Positions 23,677 through 32,660 of a stretch of DNA of 64,000 bases are shown in pieces. The notes below the pieces were generated by a model, which saw nothing but the letters and a program-made list of their open reading frames with translations, did no database searches and was not told the DNA's origin. The stretch comes from Nocardioides sp. SR21. GTDB lineage: Bacteria; Actinomycetota; Actinomycetes; Propionibacteriales; Nocardioidaceae. Both the position numbers and the translations under genes were made by a program. The DNA lies in the NCBI RefSeq assembly GCF_022761125.1, contig NZ_JAKWJR010000004.1, positions 186,001-250,000 on the forward strand. Reading direction: 5' to 3'. How positions within the stretch are numbered: position 1 is the first letter of the stretch; every line of letters begins with the position of its first letter.

Positions 23677-25124
23677 GCACTGAGACCGAAGCAGCTCCCG
23701 CCGCCGGCGGGAAGATGAGCGTCCCGACGCTGACCGCCATGGTGGTCGGCGGCATGGTGGGGGCGGGGGTCTTCTCCCTGCCGGCCCGCTTCGGCGTCGC
23801 GACCGGCATCCTCGGCTCGCTGATCGCCTGGGCGGTCGCTGGCGCGGGCATGCTCATGCTCGCCTTCGTCTTCCAGAACCTCGCGATCCGCAAGCCGGAG
23901 CTCGACTCCGGTGTGTTCATCTACGCGAAGGCCGGGTTCGGCGACTACGCGGGCTTCAACTCCGCGATCGGCTTCTGGGCCAGCTCGATCGCCGGCAACA
24001 CCTTCTACTGGGTGTTCATCGGCGCGACGCTCGGTGCGTTCTTCGACGGCTTCGGCGACGGCGCCACGGTGCTCGCGGTCGCGCTCGGGACCGTCGGGGT
24101 GTGGACGTTCCACTACCTGATCGCGCGCGGGGTCCGCGACGCCGCGGTCATCAACCGGATCGTCACGGTCTTCAAGATCATCCCGATCCTGGTCTTCATC
24201 GTCGTGATGTTCTTCTACTTCGACGCCGGGGTCTTCGCCGACAACTGGACGGCATACGGGTACGGCGACCTGGGCAGCCTCGACGAGCAGATCCGCAACA
24301 CCATGCTGATCACGACGTTCGTGTTCATCGGCATCGAGGGTGCGAGCGTCTACTCGCGCTACGCGAAGAAGCGCGAGGACGTCGGCAAGGCGACGGTGAT
24401 GGGCTTCCTCAGCGTGCTGTCGATCTTCGCGCTGGTCACGCTGTCCAGCTACGCCGCCGTACCGCAGCCCGAGCTCGCCGCCACCCGCCAGCCGTCGATG
24501 GTCGGCGTCTTCGAGTCGCAGGTGGGGGACTGGGGCGAGGTCTTCATGAGCGTGGCCGTGATCGTCTCGGTGCTCGGCGCCTATCTCGCGTGGACGCTGA
24601 TGGCCGCGGAGGTCATGTTCATCCCCGCGCGGCAGGACGACTTCCCGGAGTTCCTCGGCCGCGAGAACGCCAGCGGCACCCCGATCACCGCGCTCGTGGT
24701 GACCTCGCTGGCGGTGCAGGGACTGCTCGCGCTCACGCTGTTCGTGAACGACGCCCTGAACTTCATGCTCGACCTCTCGACCAGCCTCGCGCTGCTGCCG
24801 TACCTCCTCGCGGCGGCGTACGCGCTCAAGCTCGGGCTGACCGGCGAGGCCTACGAGGGCGTCTCCGCGGGCGTCAGACGTCGGGAGACGATCGTCGCCG
24901 GCATCGCGGTGGCGTACACGATCTTCCTGTTCGACGCGGCCGGCATGAAGTTCGTGCTGCTGATGACCGTGCTGCTCGCACCGGCGTCGTTGCTCTACGT
25001 CAAGGCGCGCAGCGAGCACGGGCGCCGCTTGTTCACCCCGGCCGAGGTCGGCCTGTTCGTCCTGATCGTGGCCGGTGGTGTCTTCGGCGCCGTCGGCCTG
25101 TGGACCGGAACCATCTCCCTCTGA
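23673..25124 (+). CDS. APC-family arginine/ornithine antiporter-like permease (ArcD-type)
   Basis: A 483-aa permease of the basic amino acid/polyamine antiporter (APA) branch of the APC superfamily, with about 12-13 membrane helices. The N-terminal substrate motif is [16 protein letters not shown] (residues 26-41, GxGxF type). Internal [16 protein letters not shown] and [20 protein letters not shown] are typical of ArcD/LysP-like antiporters. It overlaps nhaC by 4 bp and lies 23 bp before arcA, which supports arginine uptake with ornithine, citrulline or another product exported. Selectivity is inferred from context. Confidence 0.87.
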   Translation: MSTETEAAPAAGGKMSVPTLTAMVVGGMVGAGVFSLPARFGVATGILGSLIAWAVAGAGMLMLAFVFQNLAIRKPELDSGVFIYAKAGFGDYAGFNSAIGFWASSIAGNTFYWVFIGATLGAFFDGFGDGATVLAVALGTVGVWTFHYLIARGVRDAAVINRIVTVFKIIPILVFIVVMFFYFDAGVFADNWTAYGYGDLGSLDEQIRNTMLITTFVFIGIEGASVYSRYAKKREDVGKATVMGFLSVLSIFALVTLSSYAAVPQPELAATRQPSMVGVFESQVGDWGEVFMSVAVIVSVLGAYLAWTLMAAEVMFIPARQDDFPEFLGRENASGTPITALVVTSLAVQGLLALTLFVNDALNFMLDLSTSLALLPYLLAAAYALKLGLTGEAYEGVSAGVRRRETIVAGIAVAYTIFLFDAAGMKFVLLMTVLLAPASLLYVKARSEHGRRLFTPAEVGLFVLIVAGGVFGAVGLWTGTISL

Positions 25125-25147
25125 ACCTCGAAGGAAAGGCAGGAAAC

Positions 25148-26395
25148 ATGAGCGTCTCCTCGACGTACGGTGTGCACTCGGAGGTCGGCAGGCTCCGCAA
25201 GGTGCTGGTCTGCGCCCCCGGCCTCGCGCACCGCCGACTCACCCCGAGCAACAACGACGAGCTGTTGTTCGACGACGTGATGTGGGTCGAGAACGCCCAG
25301 CGTGACCACGCGGACTTCGTCAACAAGCTGACGCAGCGCGGGGTGGAGGTCGTCGAGCTGCACGACCTGCTCGCGCAGACGCTCGAGGTCGACGGCGCCA
25401 AGGACTGGATTCTCGACCGCAAGATCGTGCCGAACCAGGTCGGGCTCGGGCTCGTCGACGACACCCGCAGCTATCTCGAGGGACTGCCCGAGCGGCAGCT
25501 GTCCGAGTTCCTGATCGGTGGGCTGGCGACCAACGACCTGCCCGACGACTTCCGCTCCGACTACGTGAACCTCGCGCGGGAGTCGACCGGCGCGCGTGAG
25601 TACCTCATGCCGCCGCTGCCGAACACGCTCTACACGCGCGACACCACCTGCTGGCTGTACGGCGGGCTCACGATGAACCCGCTCTACTGGGCGGCGCGCA
25701 AGGAGGAGACCCTTCTGTACAAGGCGATCTACCAGTACCACCCCGACTTCGTCGGCTCGAAGGTCTGGTGGGGCGACGCCGAGCAGGACTGGGGCCAGGC
25801 CAGCTTCGAGGGTGGCGACGTGATGCCGGTCGGCAACGGGGTCGTGCTCGTCGGGATGAGCGAGCGCACCTCGCGCCAGGCGATCACCCAGGTCGCGAAG
25901 GCGCTGTTCGACCAGGGCGCCGCGACCCGCGTGATCGTGGCCGGGATGCCCAAGCTGCGCGCGGCGATGCACCTCGACACGGTGTTCACGTTCGTCGACC
26001 GCGACATCGTCACGCTGTACCCGACGATCATGGACGCGGTCCACACGTTCACGCTGATGCCGTCGGACACGGCGCCGGGCGTCGAGGTGCGCGACGAGGG
26101 TACGGCGAGGTTCGTCGACGTCGTCGCCCGCGAGCTCGGCCTGCCGTCGATCCAGGTCATCGACACCGGCGGCGACGTCTACCAGTCCGAGCGGCAGCAG
26201 TGGGACAGCGGGAACAACGCGGTCGCGCTCGAGCCCGGCGTGGTGTTCACCTACGACCGCAACACGCTCACGAACACCCTGCTGCGCAAGGCCGGGGTGG
26301 AGGTCATCACGATCGTCGGTGCCGAGCTCGGCCGCGGCCGCGGCGGCGGGCACTGCATGACCTGCCCGATCATCCGGGAACCGGTGGAGTTCTGA
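25148..26395 (+). CDS. arcA: Arginine deiminase
   Basis: A 415-aa guanidino-group hydrolase converting L-arginine to citrulline and ammonia. Catalytic residues are in place: TRDTTCW (Asp), [19 protein letters not shown] (His-x-Asp) and the nucleophile Cys403 in GHCMTCP near the C-terminus. Start ATG 25148 has an AGGAAAC Shine-Dalgarno nearby. It follows the ArcD-like permease and overlaps a small lipoprotein gene at its stop. No ornithine carbamoyltransferase gene (arcB) is present in the window and carbamate kinase lies 9.1 kb downstream, so the pathway is not the classical contiguous arcABC. Confidence 0.93.
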   Translation: MSVSSTYGVHSEVGRLRKVLVCAPGLAHRRLTPSNNDELLFDDVMWVENAQRDHADFVNKLTQRGVEVVELHDLLAQTLEVDGAKDWILDRKIVPNQVGLGLVDDTRSYLEGLPERQLSEFLIGGLATNDLPDDFRSDYVNLARESTGAREYLMPPLPNTLYTRDTTCWLYGGLTMNPLYWAARKEETLLYKAIYQYHPDFVGSKVWWGDAEQDWGQASFEGGDVMPVGNGVVLVGMSERTSRQAITQVAKALFDQGAATRVIVAGMPKLRAAMHLDTVFTFVDRDIVTLYPTIMDAVHTFTLMPSDTAPGVEVRDEGTARFVDVVARELGLPSIQVIDTGGDVYQSERQQWDSGNNAVALEPGVVFTYDRNTLTNTLLRKAGVEVITIVGAELGRGRGGGHCMTCPIIREPVEF

Positions 26396-26820
26396 TGCGT
26401 GGCCTCGTGGTGACGGCGGCCCTGGTGCTCACCCTGGCCGCGTGCGGCTCCGACTCCGACTCGGGCTCCGACACGGCCGAGGAGCCGCAGCAGCTCGAGC
26501 TGGACGGCACGACGTTCACCTCGACCGAGGTGACCGGCCACGAGCTCGTCCCGGACACGACGATCAGCCTGGCGTTCGAGGAAGGCAACCTCTCCGCGAA
26601 CGCCGGCTGCAACACGATGAGCGCGGAGTACGAGGTCACCGACGGCAACGTGGCGTGGAGCGGTCCGGCGGCATCGACCATGATGGCCTGCTCCGACGAG
26701 CTCACCGAGCAGGACCAGTGGCTCACCGAGCTGTTGACCGAGGGGGTCGACGCCAAGCAGGACGGCGACACCCTGACCCTGACCGACGTTGACCTGGAGA
26801 TCGTCCTCGAGGCCCAGTGA
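26395..26820 (+). CDS. META-domain lipoprotein (HslJ-like)
   Basis: A 141-aa lipoprotein with a signal peptide and lipobox LTLAAC at about residues 12-17, a Ser/Asp-rich linker, then a META domain: TTFTSTEVTGHELV, AFEEGNLSANAGCNTM and WSGPAASTMMACSDELTEQD, the family hallmarks with paired Cys. META-domain proteins are linked to stress and heat-shock (HslJ) envelope functions. Start overlaps the arcA stop by one base, so it is cotranscribed with arginine deiminase. Confidence 0.85.
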   Translation: MRGLVVTAALVLTLAACGSDSDSGSDTAEEPQQLELDGTTFTSTEVTGHELVPDTTISLAFEEGNLSANAGCNTMSAEYEVTDGNVAWSGPAASTMMACSDELTEQDQWLTELLTEGVDAKQDGDTLTLTDVDLEIVLEAQ

Positions 26821-27830
26821 GCCGCCGGTGGCTGATCCGGCTGGGCCTGCTGGCGGTCGCGCTCGTCGTGACCTACGTGGTGGTCCAGCTGGTCGGGAAG
26901 GTCGACTGGGCCGAGGTCAGGTCGTCGCTCGGACACCTCGACTGGTGGCAGGCGCCGGTGCTGTTCGCCGTGCTCGTCGGTCGGCAGGTGCTGAACGCGC
27001 TGCCGCTGTCGCTCTACATCCCGGGTGTCTCACCGCTGCGCGCCACCCAGAACGACCAGGTCGCGATCCTGATGTCCACGGTCGCGCCACCACCCAGTGA
27101 CATCGCGCTGCGGATGGCGATGTTCTCGTCGTGGGGCGTGCCGGTGGCCAAGGGCATGGCCGGCACGATCATGAACACGCTGACGTTCTACATCGTGCGC
27201 TTCGGTGCGCCGGCGGTCGGCTTCGTGCTGCTCGCGATCACCGGCGGGGAGCTCGGCTACCGGCTCGCCGACCTGCTCAGCATCGCGATCTCGGTGGGCA
27301 TCCTGGTCGGCGTCCTGCTCGTCGTCCGCAGCGACGCGCTCGCCCGGACCGTCGGCACGAAGGCCGGGCGCGTCGCGCGGCGGGTGCGACGTACCGTCGA
27401 CCCGGCATCCTGGGCCGAGGCCTGCGTGCGGTTCCGCGGTGACGTGGCGAGCCGCTTCCACCGCGGGTTCCCGCGCTCGCTGCTCGCGCTGGCCGCGATG
27501 CTCCTGGTCGACCTCGCGCTGCTGGTGATGTGCCTGCGGTTCGTCGGGCTGTCGGCGGCCGAGGTGGGCGCCGTGCACATCGCGATCGCGTACCTGTTCG
27601 CCTATCCGTTCACGATCTTCCCGTTCAGCGGCATCGGCATCGTCGACGCGCTGATCCTCGCCGGCATCGTCGCGGCCGCCGGCGTCGAGGCGGAGGCGGC
27701 CGCGGTCGCCGGCCTGGTGGTCTGGCGCGTGTTCACGATCGGCGGTCCGCTCGCGCTGGGCGCGGTCTCGCTGGCCGCGTGGCGGCGTACTAGCTCGACT
27801 GCTGAGGCAGGTTCGGGATCAGCCAGTTGA
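26817..27830 (+). CDS. Lysylphosphatidylglycerol synthase TM region-like (UPF0104) membrane protein
   Basis: A 337-aa protein starting with GTG that overlaps the META gene by 4 bp. It has about 7-8 membrane segments and resembles the UPF0104/LPG_synthase_TM (flippase-like) family: LLMSTVAPPPSDIALRM, the PFTIFPFSGIGIVDALILAG motif and FVGLSAAEVGAVHIAIAYLF. Members lacking the C-terminal synthase domain are thought to translocate lipids. Its 3' end overlaps the AIM24 gene on the opposite strand by 41 bp. Confidence 0.75.
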   Translation: MSRRWLIRLGLLAVALVVTYVVVQLVGKVDWAEVRSSLGHLDWWQAPVLFAVLVGRQVLNALPLSLYIPGVSPLRATQNDQVAILMSTVAPPPSDIALRMAMFSSWGVPVAKGMAGTIMNTLTFYIVRFGAPAVGFVLLAITGGELGYRLADLLSIAISVGILVGVLLVVRSDALARTVGTKAGRVARRVRRTVDPASWAEACVRFRGDVASRFHRGFPRSLLALAAMLLVDLALLVMCLRFVGLSAAEVGAVHIAIAYLFAYPFTIFPFSGIGIVDALILAGIVAAAGVEAEAAAVAGLVVWRVFTIGGPLALGAVSLAAWRRTSSTAEAGSGSAS

Positions 27831-28464
27831 GGAACGAGTCCTGGCTGCGGGTCTGGATGTAGATCCGGCCGGGGCCGGTCGCGTCGACGACGAAGCCCTC
27901 ACCGGAGAAGAACGTCGACTTCCAGTTGCCGACCTTGCGCACCGCGTAGTTCACGCCCTCGGTCCACGCGACCATGTGGCCGGTGTCGACCGTGTAGGTC
28001 TGGCCGGGCTGCAGGTCGATCGCGTGGATCGCCCCGTAGCTCGACAGCACGACATCGCCCTGGCCGCTGATGCGCAGCATGAACAGGCCCTCGCGCGAGA
28101 AGAACGTCTTCGAGCCGCCCCACTTCGAGTCGACCTCGAGGCCCTGCGAGGACGCGAGGTACGAGCCGGACTGCACGTACAGCGTGCCGTTGATCGGCCA
28201 CGCGACCACGTCGCCGGCCAGCGGCGGGGCGAGCCACAGCTCGGCGCCGTCGACCTGTCCGGTGAACGTGTTCATGAAGAACGACTCGCCGCCGAGCACC
28301 GACCGGCGCAGGCCCTTGAGCACGCCGCCCTGCGTCGAGGTCTCCATCGCGACGCCCGGCGACATCGCGAGCATCGCGCCGGACTCCGCCCGGACGACCT
28401 CGCCCGCGCTGAGGATGACCTTCGCGGTGGCGTACGCCGGGCCGTACATGATCTCGGTTCGCAT
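27790..28464 (-). CDS. AIM24 family protein
   Basis: A 224-aa protein of the AIM24/TIGR00266 family. It consists of beta-strand repeats: SAGEVVRAESGAMLAMSPGV, GESFFMNTFTGQVDGAELWL, YVQSGSYLASSQGLEV and FMLRISGQGDVVLSSYGAIH. In fungi the homologue is mitochondrial; bacterial members lack a known activity. No signal peptide or membrane helix is seen. It is divergent from the nucleoside deaminase gene across 158 bp with no obvious motif. Confidence 0.88.
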   Translation of the reverse strand: MRTEIMYGPAYATAKVILSAGEVVRAESGAMLAMSPGVAMETSTQGGVLKGLRRSVLGGESFFMNTFTGQVDGAELWLAPPLAGDVVAWPINGTLYVQSGSYLASSQGLEVDSKWGGSKTFFSREGLFMLRISGQGDVVLSSYGAIHAIDLQPGQTYTVDTGHMVAWTEGVNYAVRKVGNWKSTFFSGEGFVVDATGPGRIYIQTRSQDSFLNWLIPNLPQQSS

Positions 28465-28622
28465 CGACTCTCCTGGTGGCTGTGCCCGAGGCGGCTGTTC
28501 ACGGTTGGGTACGGCGAGCCTAGCCAGCCCTCCGCGCCCCATCGGCGCAATTGCGTGGGATCCGCAGCGCGACGAGGGCGGCGCGGGCAGACCGCGAGCG
28601 CCGCCTGGGGCAGACTCGGCAC

Positions 28623-29108
28623 ATGACGCTCTCCGAGACGGACCTGGTGCACCTGCGGCACTGCGTGGAGCTGGCGCGCGAGGCGCTCGAGGACGGCGAC
28701 GAGCCGTTCGGGTCGGTGCTGGTGTCCGGCGTGGGCGAGGTCCTGTACGCCGACCGCAACCGGGTGAAGGACGGCGACCAGACCCGGCACCCCGAGTTCG
28801 ACATCGCGCGCTGGGCGGGAGAGAACCTGCCACAGGACCAGCGTGAGGCGTGCACGGTCTACACCTCCGGCGAGCACTGCGCGATGTGCTCCGCGGCGCA
28901 CGCGTGGGTCGGCCTCGGCCGGATCGTGTACGCCGCGTCCACCACGCAGCTGGTCGGCTGGCTGACCGAGTGGGGTGTCGCCCCGGGGCCGGTGCGGCCC
29001 CTCGCGATCCAGGACGTCGCACCCGGCGTACCAGTCGACGGGCCGGCGCCGGAGCTCGAGGCCGAGGTGCGCGGGCTGCACGCCCGGCTGCACGGGGTGG
29101 CGTCGTGA
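28623..29108 (+). CDS. Cytidine/deoxycytidylate deaminase-like zinc deaminase
   Basis: A 161-aa CMP/dCMP-type deaminase (guanine/tRNA-deaminase fold). The zinc site is His56-Pro57-Glu58 in RHPEFD (standard H[AP]E) and Cys86-x2-Cys89 in GEHCAMCS, where the usual Pro before the first Cys is His85. N-terminal DGDEPFGSVLV is the family substrate loop. Substrate could be guanine, cytosine or a related base. It overlaps the cupin gene by 4 bp. Confidence 0.85.
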   Translation: MTLSETDLVHLRHCVELAREALEDGDEPFGSVLVSGVGEVLYADRNRVKDGDQTRHPEFDIARWAGENLPQDQREACTVYTSGEHCAMCSAAHAWVGLGRIVYAASTTQLVGWLTEWGVAPGPVRPLAIQDVAPGVPVDGPAPELEAEVRGLHARLHGVAS

Positions 29109-29509
29109 CCCGTCCGCCGCTGGCCGAGGCGCTCGACCTCCAGCCGCACCCCGAGGGCGGGTGGTACCGCCAGACCTGGAGGTCGCCCGAGTCGGTGACG
29201 CTGCCCGACGGCCGGGTCCGGCCCACCGCGACGCTGATCTACTTCCTGCTGCCGGCGGGCGAGTCCTCGGCCTGGCACCGGGTGTCCTCCGACGAGGTCT
29301 GGATCGCCAACCAGGGTGCGGTGACGCTCGAGCTAGGCGGCACCGGTGACCGGCCCGGGGACGGGACCGCGGTCTCGGTCGACGTGGTCGAGCCGCAGGC
29401 ACTGGTGCCGGCCGGCACCTGGCAGCGCACCCTGCCCTCGCCTGCCGACGCCCTGGTCAGCTGCCTGGTCTCGCCGGGCTTCGACTTCGACGACTTCGAG
29501 CTCGCCTGA
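29105..29509 (+). CDS. DUF985-type cupin
   Basis: A 134-aa single-domain cupin of the DUF985 (cupin_5) family, GTG start overlapping the deaminase stop. The motifs are LQPHPEGGWYRQTWRSP at the N-terminus, LIYFLLPAGESSAWHRV, VSSDEVWIANQGAVTLE, and C-terminal ALVSCLVSPGFDFDDFEL. Related proteins include dTDP-sugar-type epimerase folds and metal-dependent isomerases; the function here is unknown. Forms a two-gene unit with the deaminase. Confidence 0.85.
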   Translation: MTRPPLAEALDLQPHPEGGWYRQTWRSPESVTLPDGRVRPTATLIYFLLPAGESSAWHRVSSDEVWIANQGAVTLELGGTGDRPGDGTAVSVDVVEPQALVPAGTWQRTLPSPADALVSCLVSPGFDFDDFELA

Positions 29510-29524
29510 GGGCCGGGCGCGACG

Positions 29525-29719
29525 TCAGAGCGCGTCGAGCTCGGCGAGCACGACCAGCTCGGACGGGTGGTCAGGGTCGATCCAGACCCTCTGGACGCCC
29601 TGGCTCTTGAGCGCCTGCTCGACGGCGTCGAGGATCGCGCACCGCATCGGCAGGTCGACGTCGGCGTGCACGGTGAGGATCCGGTGCGTGGTCGGCGTGG
29701 TCGGCGTCATGGTCGTCAT
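29525..29719 (-). CDS. Small conserved-looking hypothetical protein, 64 aa
   Basis: A 64-aa protein from ATG 29719 (ATG 29710 is an alternative that removes three residues). The body THRILTVHADVDLPM followed by a helix CAILDAVEQALKSQG and a short beta segment VQRVWIDPDHPSELVVLAEL reads like a small alpha/beta protein and uses codons as in neighbouring genes. Family unknown. It lies between the cupin and the SDR gene on the opposite strand. Confidence 0.5.
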   Translation of the reverse strand: MTTMTPTTPTTHRILTVHADVDLPMRCAILDAVEQALKSQGVQRVWIDPDHPSELVVLAELDAL

Positions 29720-29845
29720 GCAGGGTCGATCGGTCGGTCGACCGGCGACCTGCGGCGATCGGTGCGGAGATACCCAGTTCTGGGGCACTTCGCGCGTTCT
29801 CGCCGCACGCGCGCCCGACTGTGCTGGGGCTGAGAGACTCGAGCC

Positions 29846-30586
29846 ATGCCTGACCGACTCCTGACGCTCATCACCGGTGGCACTCGCGGGATCGGCGCCG
29901 CCACCGCGCTCCGACTGGCTCGGGACGGCCACGAGCTGGTGCTGGCGTACGCCCGCGACGACCGGGCGGCGGAGGAGACCCGGCTCGCGGTCGAGGACGC
30001 CGGTGGCCGCTGCACGGTCGTGCGCGTCGACCTCACCGATCCCGAGGGCGTGGACCGGCTGTTCGCGGAGGCGGGTGCGGTCACCGGCGTCGTCAACAAC
30101 GCCGGCGCCACCCTGCACATCGGTCGCCTGGCCGAGACCCCGCCCGACGTCATCGCCGCGACCGTCGACCTCAACCTGACGTCCGCGCTGCTCGTCGCCC
30201 GCGCAGCGGTCCGCGCGATGGGGACGTCGTACGGCGGCCGCGGCGGCGTGCTCGTGAACGTCAGCTCCGGCGCCGCGACGCTCGGGTCGCCGGGGGAGTA
30301 CGTGCAGTACGCCGCCGCCAAGGCCGGCGTCGACACGCTCACCGTCGGGCTCGCGCAGGAGGTCGCCGGTGACGGCGTCCGCGTGGTCGGGGTCGCGCCG
30401 GGGATCGTGCGGACCTCGATCCACGCCGATGCCGGCGAGCCCGGCCGGATCGACCGGGTCGGCCCCCTGGTCCCGCTCGGCCGCGCCGGCGAGCCCGCGG
30501 AGGTCGCGGACGCGATCGCCTGGCTGATGAGCGAGGAGGCGTCGTACGTCACGGGCACGACGCTGCGGGTCGCCGGCGGACGCTGA
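29846..30586 (+). CDS. SDR-family oxidoreductase (FabG-like)
   Basis: A 246-aa classical short-chain dehydrogenase. The cofactor motif is TGGTRGIGAATA at residues 10-21, with VVNNAGATL and a Ser-Tyr-Lys triad: Ser in NVSSGAATL and Tyr-x3-Lys in VQYAAAKAG. The C-terminal half has VAPGIVRTSI and ends YVTGTTLRVAGGR. The PxxR-like start of the cofactor loop (RDDRAAEE) suggests NADP. Substrate unknown, probably an alcohol or ketone. It converges on the response regulator with a 3-bp gap. Confidence 0.88.
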   Translation: MPDRLLTLITGGTRGIGAATALRLARDGHELVLAYARDDRAAEETRLAVEDAGGRCTVVRVDLTDPEGVDRLFAEAGAVTGVVNNAGATLHIGRLAETPPDVIAATVDLNLTSALLVARAAVRAMGTSYGGRGGVLVNVSSGAATLGSPGEYVQYAAAKAGVDTLTVGLAQEVAGDGVRVVGVAPGIVRTSIHADAGEPGRIDRVGPLVPLGRAGEPAEVADAIAWLMSEEASYVTGTTLRVAGGR

Positions 30587-30589
30587 GCG

Positions 30590-31249
30590 TCAGGGCTCGA
30601 TCAGCCCGGCCCGGATCGCGTACCGCGTCAGCTGCGTGCGGTCGCGCATCCCCAGCTTGGCCAGGATGTTCTCGCGGTGCCGGTCGACCGTGCGGGCGCT
30701 GATCGTCAGCGCCTGGGCGATCTCCTTCGACGACAAGCCCTCGGCGATCAGCTTGATCACCTCGTCCTCGCGCTCGGTCAGCACGGTCTCGGGCATCCGC
30801 TCGCCGCGCCGCTTGCGGTCCAGGTAGTCACGCACCAGCGCGCTCATCGCGCCCGGGTAGACGAACGCCTCGCCCCGCAGCGCCGCCCGGCAGGCACCGA
30901 CGAGGTCCTCGTCGGCGACCGACTTGAGCACGTACCCGCTGGCGCCGATCCGCAGCGACTCGAAGAAGTACTGCTCGTTGTCGTGCATCGAGAGCATCAG
31001 CATCCTCGGTGCGCTTCCCCGGGACGTACGCCGCCCGATCTCACGGGCCGCCTGCAGGCCGGTCATCCGGGGCATCGCGATGTCCAGCACGACGAGGTCG
31101 ACCTCGACCTCGCGCGCGAGCCGCACCGCCTCGGCCCCGTCGCCGGCCTCGGCGACCACGGTGAGGTCGGGCTCCTGGTCGAGGATCAGCCGGACCCCGC
31201 GGCGGACCAGCGCATGGTCGTCGGCGAGCAGGATCCGGGCGGCCGTCAT
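30590..31249 (-). CDS. NarL/FixJ-type response regulator
   Basis: A 219-aa two-component regulator. The receiver domain has the acidic pocket LLADDHALV, the phospho-acceptor Asp56 in VVLDIAMPRMTG and the conserved Lys in GYVLKSV (about 106). A LuxR-type helix-turn-helix follows at about 150-215: LTEREDEVIKLIAEGLSSKE and TVDRHRENILAKLGMRDRTQL. Its ATG overlaps the kinase stop by 4 bp. Targets are unknown; the divergent SPFH-like and transporter genes are the nearest candidates. Confidence 0.92.
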   Translation of the reverse strand: MTAARILLADDHALVRRGVRLILDQEPDLTVVAEAGDGAEAVRLAREVEVDLVVLDIAMPRMTGLQAAREIGRRTSRGSAPRMLMLSMHDNEQYFFESLRIGASGYVLKSVADEDLVGACRAALRGEAFVYPGAMSALVRDYLDRKRRGERMPETVLTEREDEVIKLIAEGLSSKEIAQALTISARTVDRHRENILAKLGMRDRTQLTRYAIRAGLIEP

Positions 31250-32106
31250 GCCGCCACCGGCACGGCCAGGCGGACGACGGTCGCGCCGCGGGTGCTGGAG
31301 ATCGTCAGGTCGGCGCCGACCAGCCGGGCCCGCTCCTGCATGCCGCGCAGGCCCGCGCCGGCGATCGTCGGGTCGAAGCCGCGGCCGTCGTCGGTGACCT
31401 CCAGCACCACGCTCCCGCCGACCCGCGACAGGCACAGCACGACCGACGTGGCTCCCGAGTGCCGCGCCGCGTTCGTCAGCGCCTCCTGGGCGACCCGGTA
31501 GACGACGAGCTCCGACTCGGGCGACAGCGGGGGCAGGCCGGGCGCCACCTGACGCTGCACGGCCGCCGGGCTCTGCGCGGCGAAGTCGCTGGCCAGCGAC
31601 GCCAGGGCGCTGGCCAGCCCGAGGTCCTCGAGCACGCCGGGCCGCAGCTGGCGGGCGACCCGTCGTACGTCGTCGAGCCCTTCCCTGACGCTCTCGCGGA
31701 GGGTGGCGAGCTCCTCGCCCAGGTCGGGAGGCAGCTGCTGCTCGATCCGCTTCAGGCCGAGCAGCACGACGGTCAGCTGCTGGCCGACCTCGTCGTGGAG
31801 CTCCTGCGCGATCCGGTGCCGCTCCTGCTCCTGCGCGGCCAGCGCCTTGGCGTTGCTGGCCGCCCGCTCGTCCTCGAGCCGCTCGAGCATCGCGTCGTAC
31901 TCCGCGACGACCTTCTCGACGGGGCGGAAGCTGGAGCGCAGCAGCAGGGCGTTCGCGAGCAGCATCACCGCGAGGCCGGGGAGCAGGACGGCGGCCTCGG
32001 ACGCGGCGGGCTGCCGGGAGACGCTCACCGGCCCGAACACCAGCACCAGCGTCGCCGCGACCAGCACGGCGCCGTTGATGAGCACCACCTTCCAGTACAA
32101 CCGCAC
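31246..32106 (-). CDS. Sensor histidine kinase (NarL-partner, HisKA_3 type)
   Basis: A 286-aa kinase starting at GTG 32106. Two N-terminal membrane helices (5-26 and 36-57) leave only a small loop outside, so the stimulus is probably sensed in or at the membrane. A HAMP-less linker is followed by HisKA_3 with phospho-acceptor His104 in IAQELHDEVGQQ and an HATPase_c domain: VAQEALTNAARHSGA (N box), VTDDGRGFDPT (G1) and AGLRGMQERARLVGA (G2). The response regulator follows with 4-bp overlap. Confidence 0.88.
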   Translation of the reverse strand: MRLYWKVVLINGAVLVAATLVLVFGPVSVSRQPAASEAAVLLPGLAVMLLANALLLRSSFRPVEKVVAEYDAMLERLEDERAASNAKALAAQEQERHRIAQELHDEVGQQLTVVLLGLKRIEQQLPPDLGEELATLRESVREGLDDVRRVARQLRPGVLEDLGLASALASLASDFAAQSPAAVQRQVAPGLPPLSPESELVVYRVAQEALTNAARHSGATSVVLCLSRVGGSVVLEVTDDGRGFDPTIAGAGLRGMQERARLVGADLTISSTRGATVVRLAVPVAA

Positions 32107-32192
32107 GCCGCCAGCCTCGCACGCGGGTGGCGCGCGACAGATGGGTGCTGGACCCCATTCAACGCGGGCCACGCACCACCAAGACTCGAGGC

Positions 32193-32660
32193 ATGACCGC
32201 TTCGACGCCCCTCGTCCGCCGCGTGCCGCGTGGCCGGTGGGTGGCCGTCGTCCGTCGGGGTGTGGTGCGTCGGCTGCACACCTCCGGCGTGGCCTGGCGG
32301 TTACCCGCGGTGGAGCGGTTCGTCGAGGAGCCCGACGATCTGCACGGCGTACCGCTCCATGCGCGGACCACGACCCGGGACGGCGTGCCCGTGCTCGTGC
32401 TGGCCGAAGCGACCGTCACCCTTCCCCGGCCGGTCGTGGGCACGAGGTACGCCGATCCCTGGCCGGCGGCGGAGCTGGCCGCGGAGGAGTCGATCGCCCG
32501 GTCTGCTTCGGGGTGGTCGGCCGCCGAGCTCACCCACTCGGTCGCGAGGACGGCGCGGCCGCTGCGCCGCGCGGTCGGGGAGGCGGTCGACGCGCACGGC
32601 GTCCAGGTCGTCGACCTGGAGCTCGTCGAGGTGGGCGTCTCGCTCCATGGACCCGACTGA
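32193..32660 (+). CDS. SPFH/Band 7-like protein (short, divergent)
   Basis: A 155-aa protein. The N-terminal half resembles slipin/Band 7 proteins: GRWVAVVRRGVVRRLHTSGV then AWRLPAVERFVEEP, similar to the GERGVV..G..LxPGLHxxLP core, and the C-terminal part ends VDAHGVQVVDLELVEVGVS, like the YGxxVxxVxV end of the SPFH domain. It lacks the membrane helix and coiled coil of full-length slipins, so it is a truncated or divergent member. Its 3' end overlaps the antiporter gene by 14 bp, which suggests a functional partnership. Confidence 0.55.
   Translation: MTASTPLVRRVPRGRWVAVVRRGVVRRLHTSGVAWRLPAVERFVEEPDDLHGVPLHARTTTRDGVPVLVLAEATVTLPRPVVGTRYADPWPAAELAAEESIARSASGWSAAELTHSVARTARPLRRAVGEAVDAHGVQVVDLELVEVGVSLHGPD

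Noticed and set aside
26395..27830. Biosynthetic lipid-modification operon with arcA
   Set aside because: The genes are coupled by overlaps, but META lipoprotein and UPF0104 membrane proteins are common singletons; no aminoacyl-lipid synthase domain is present.
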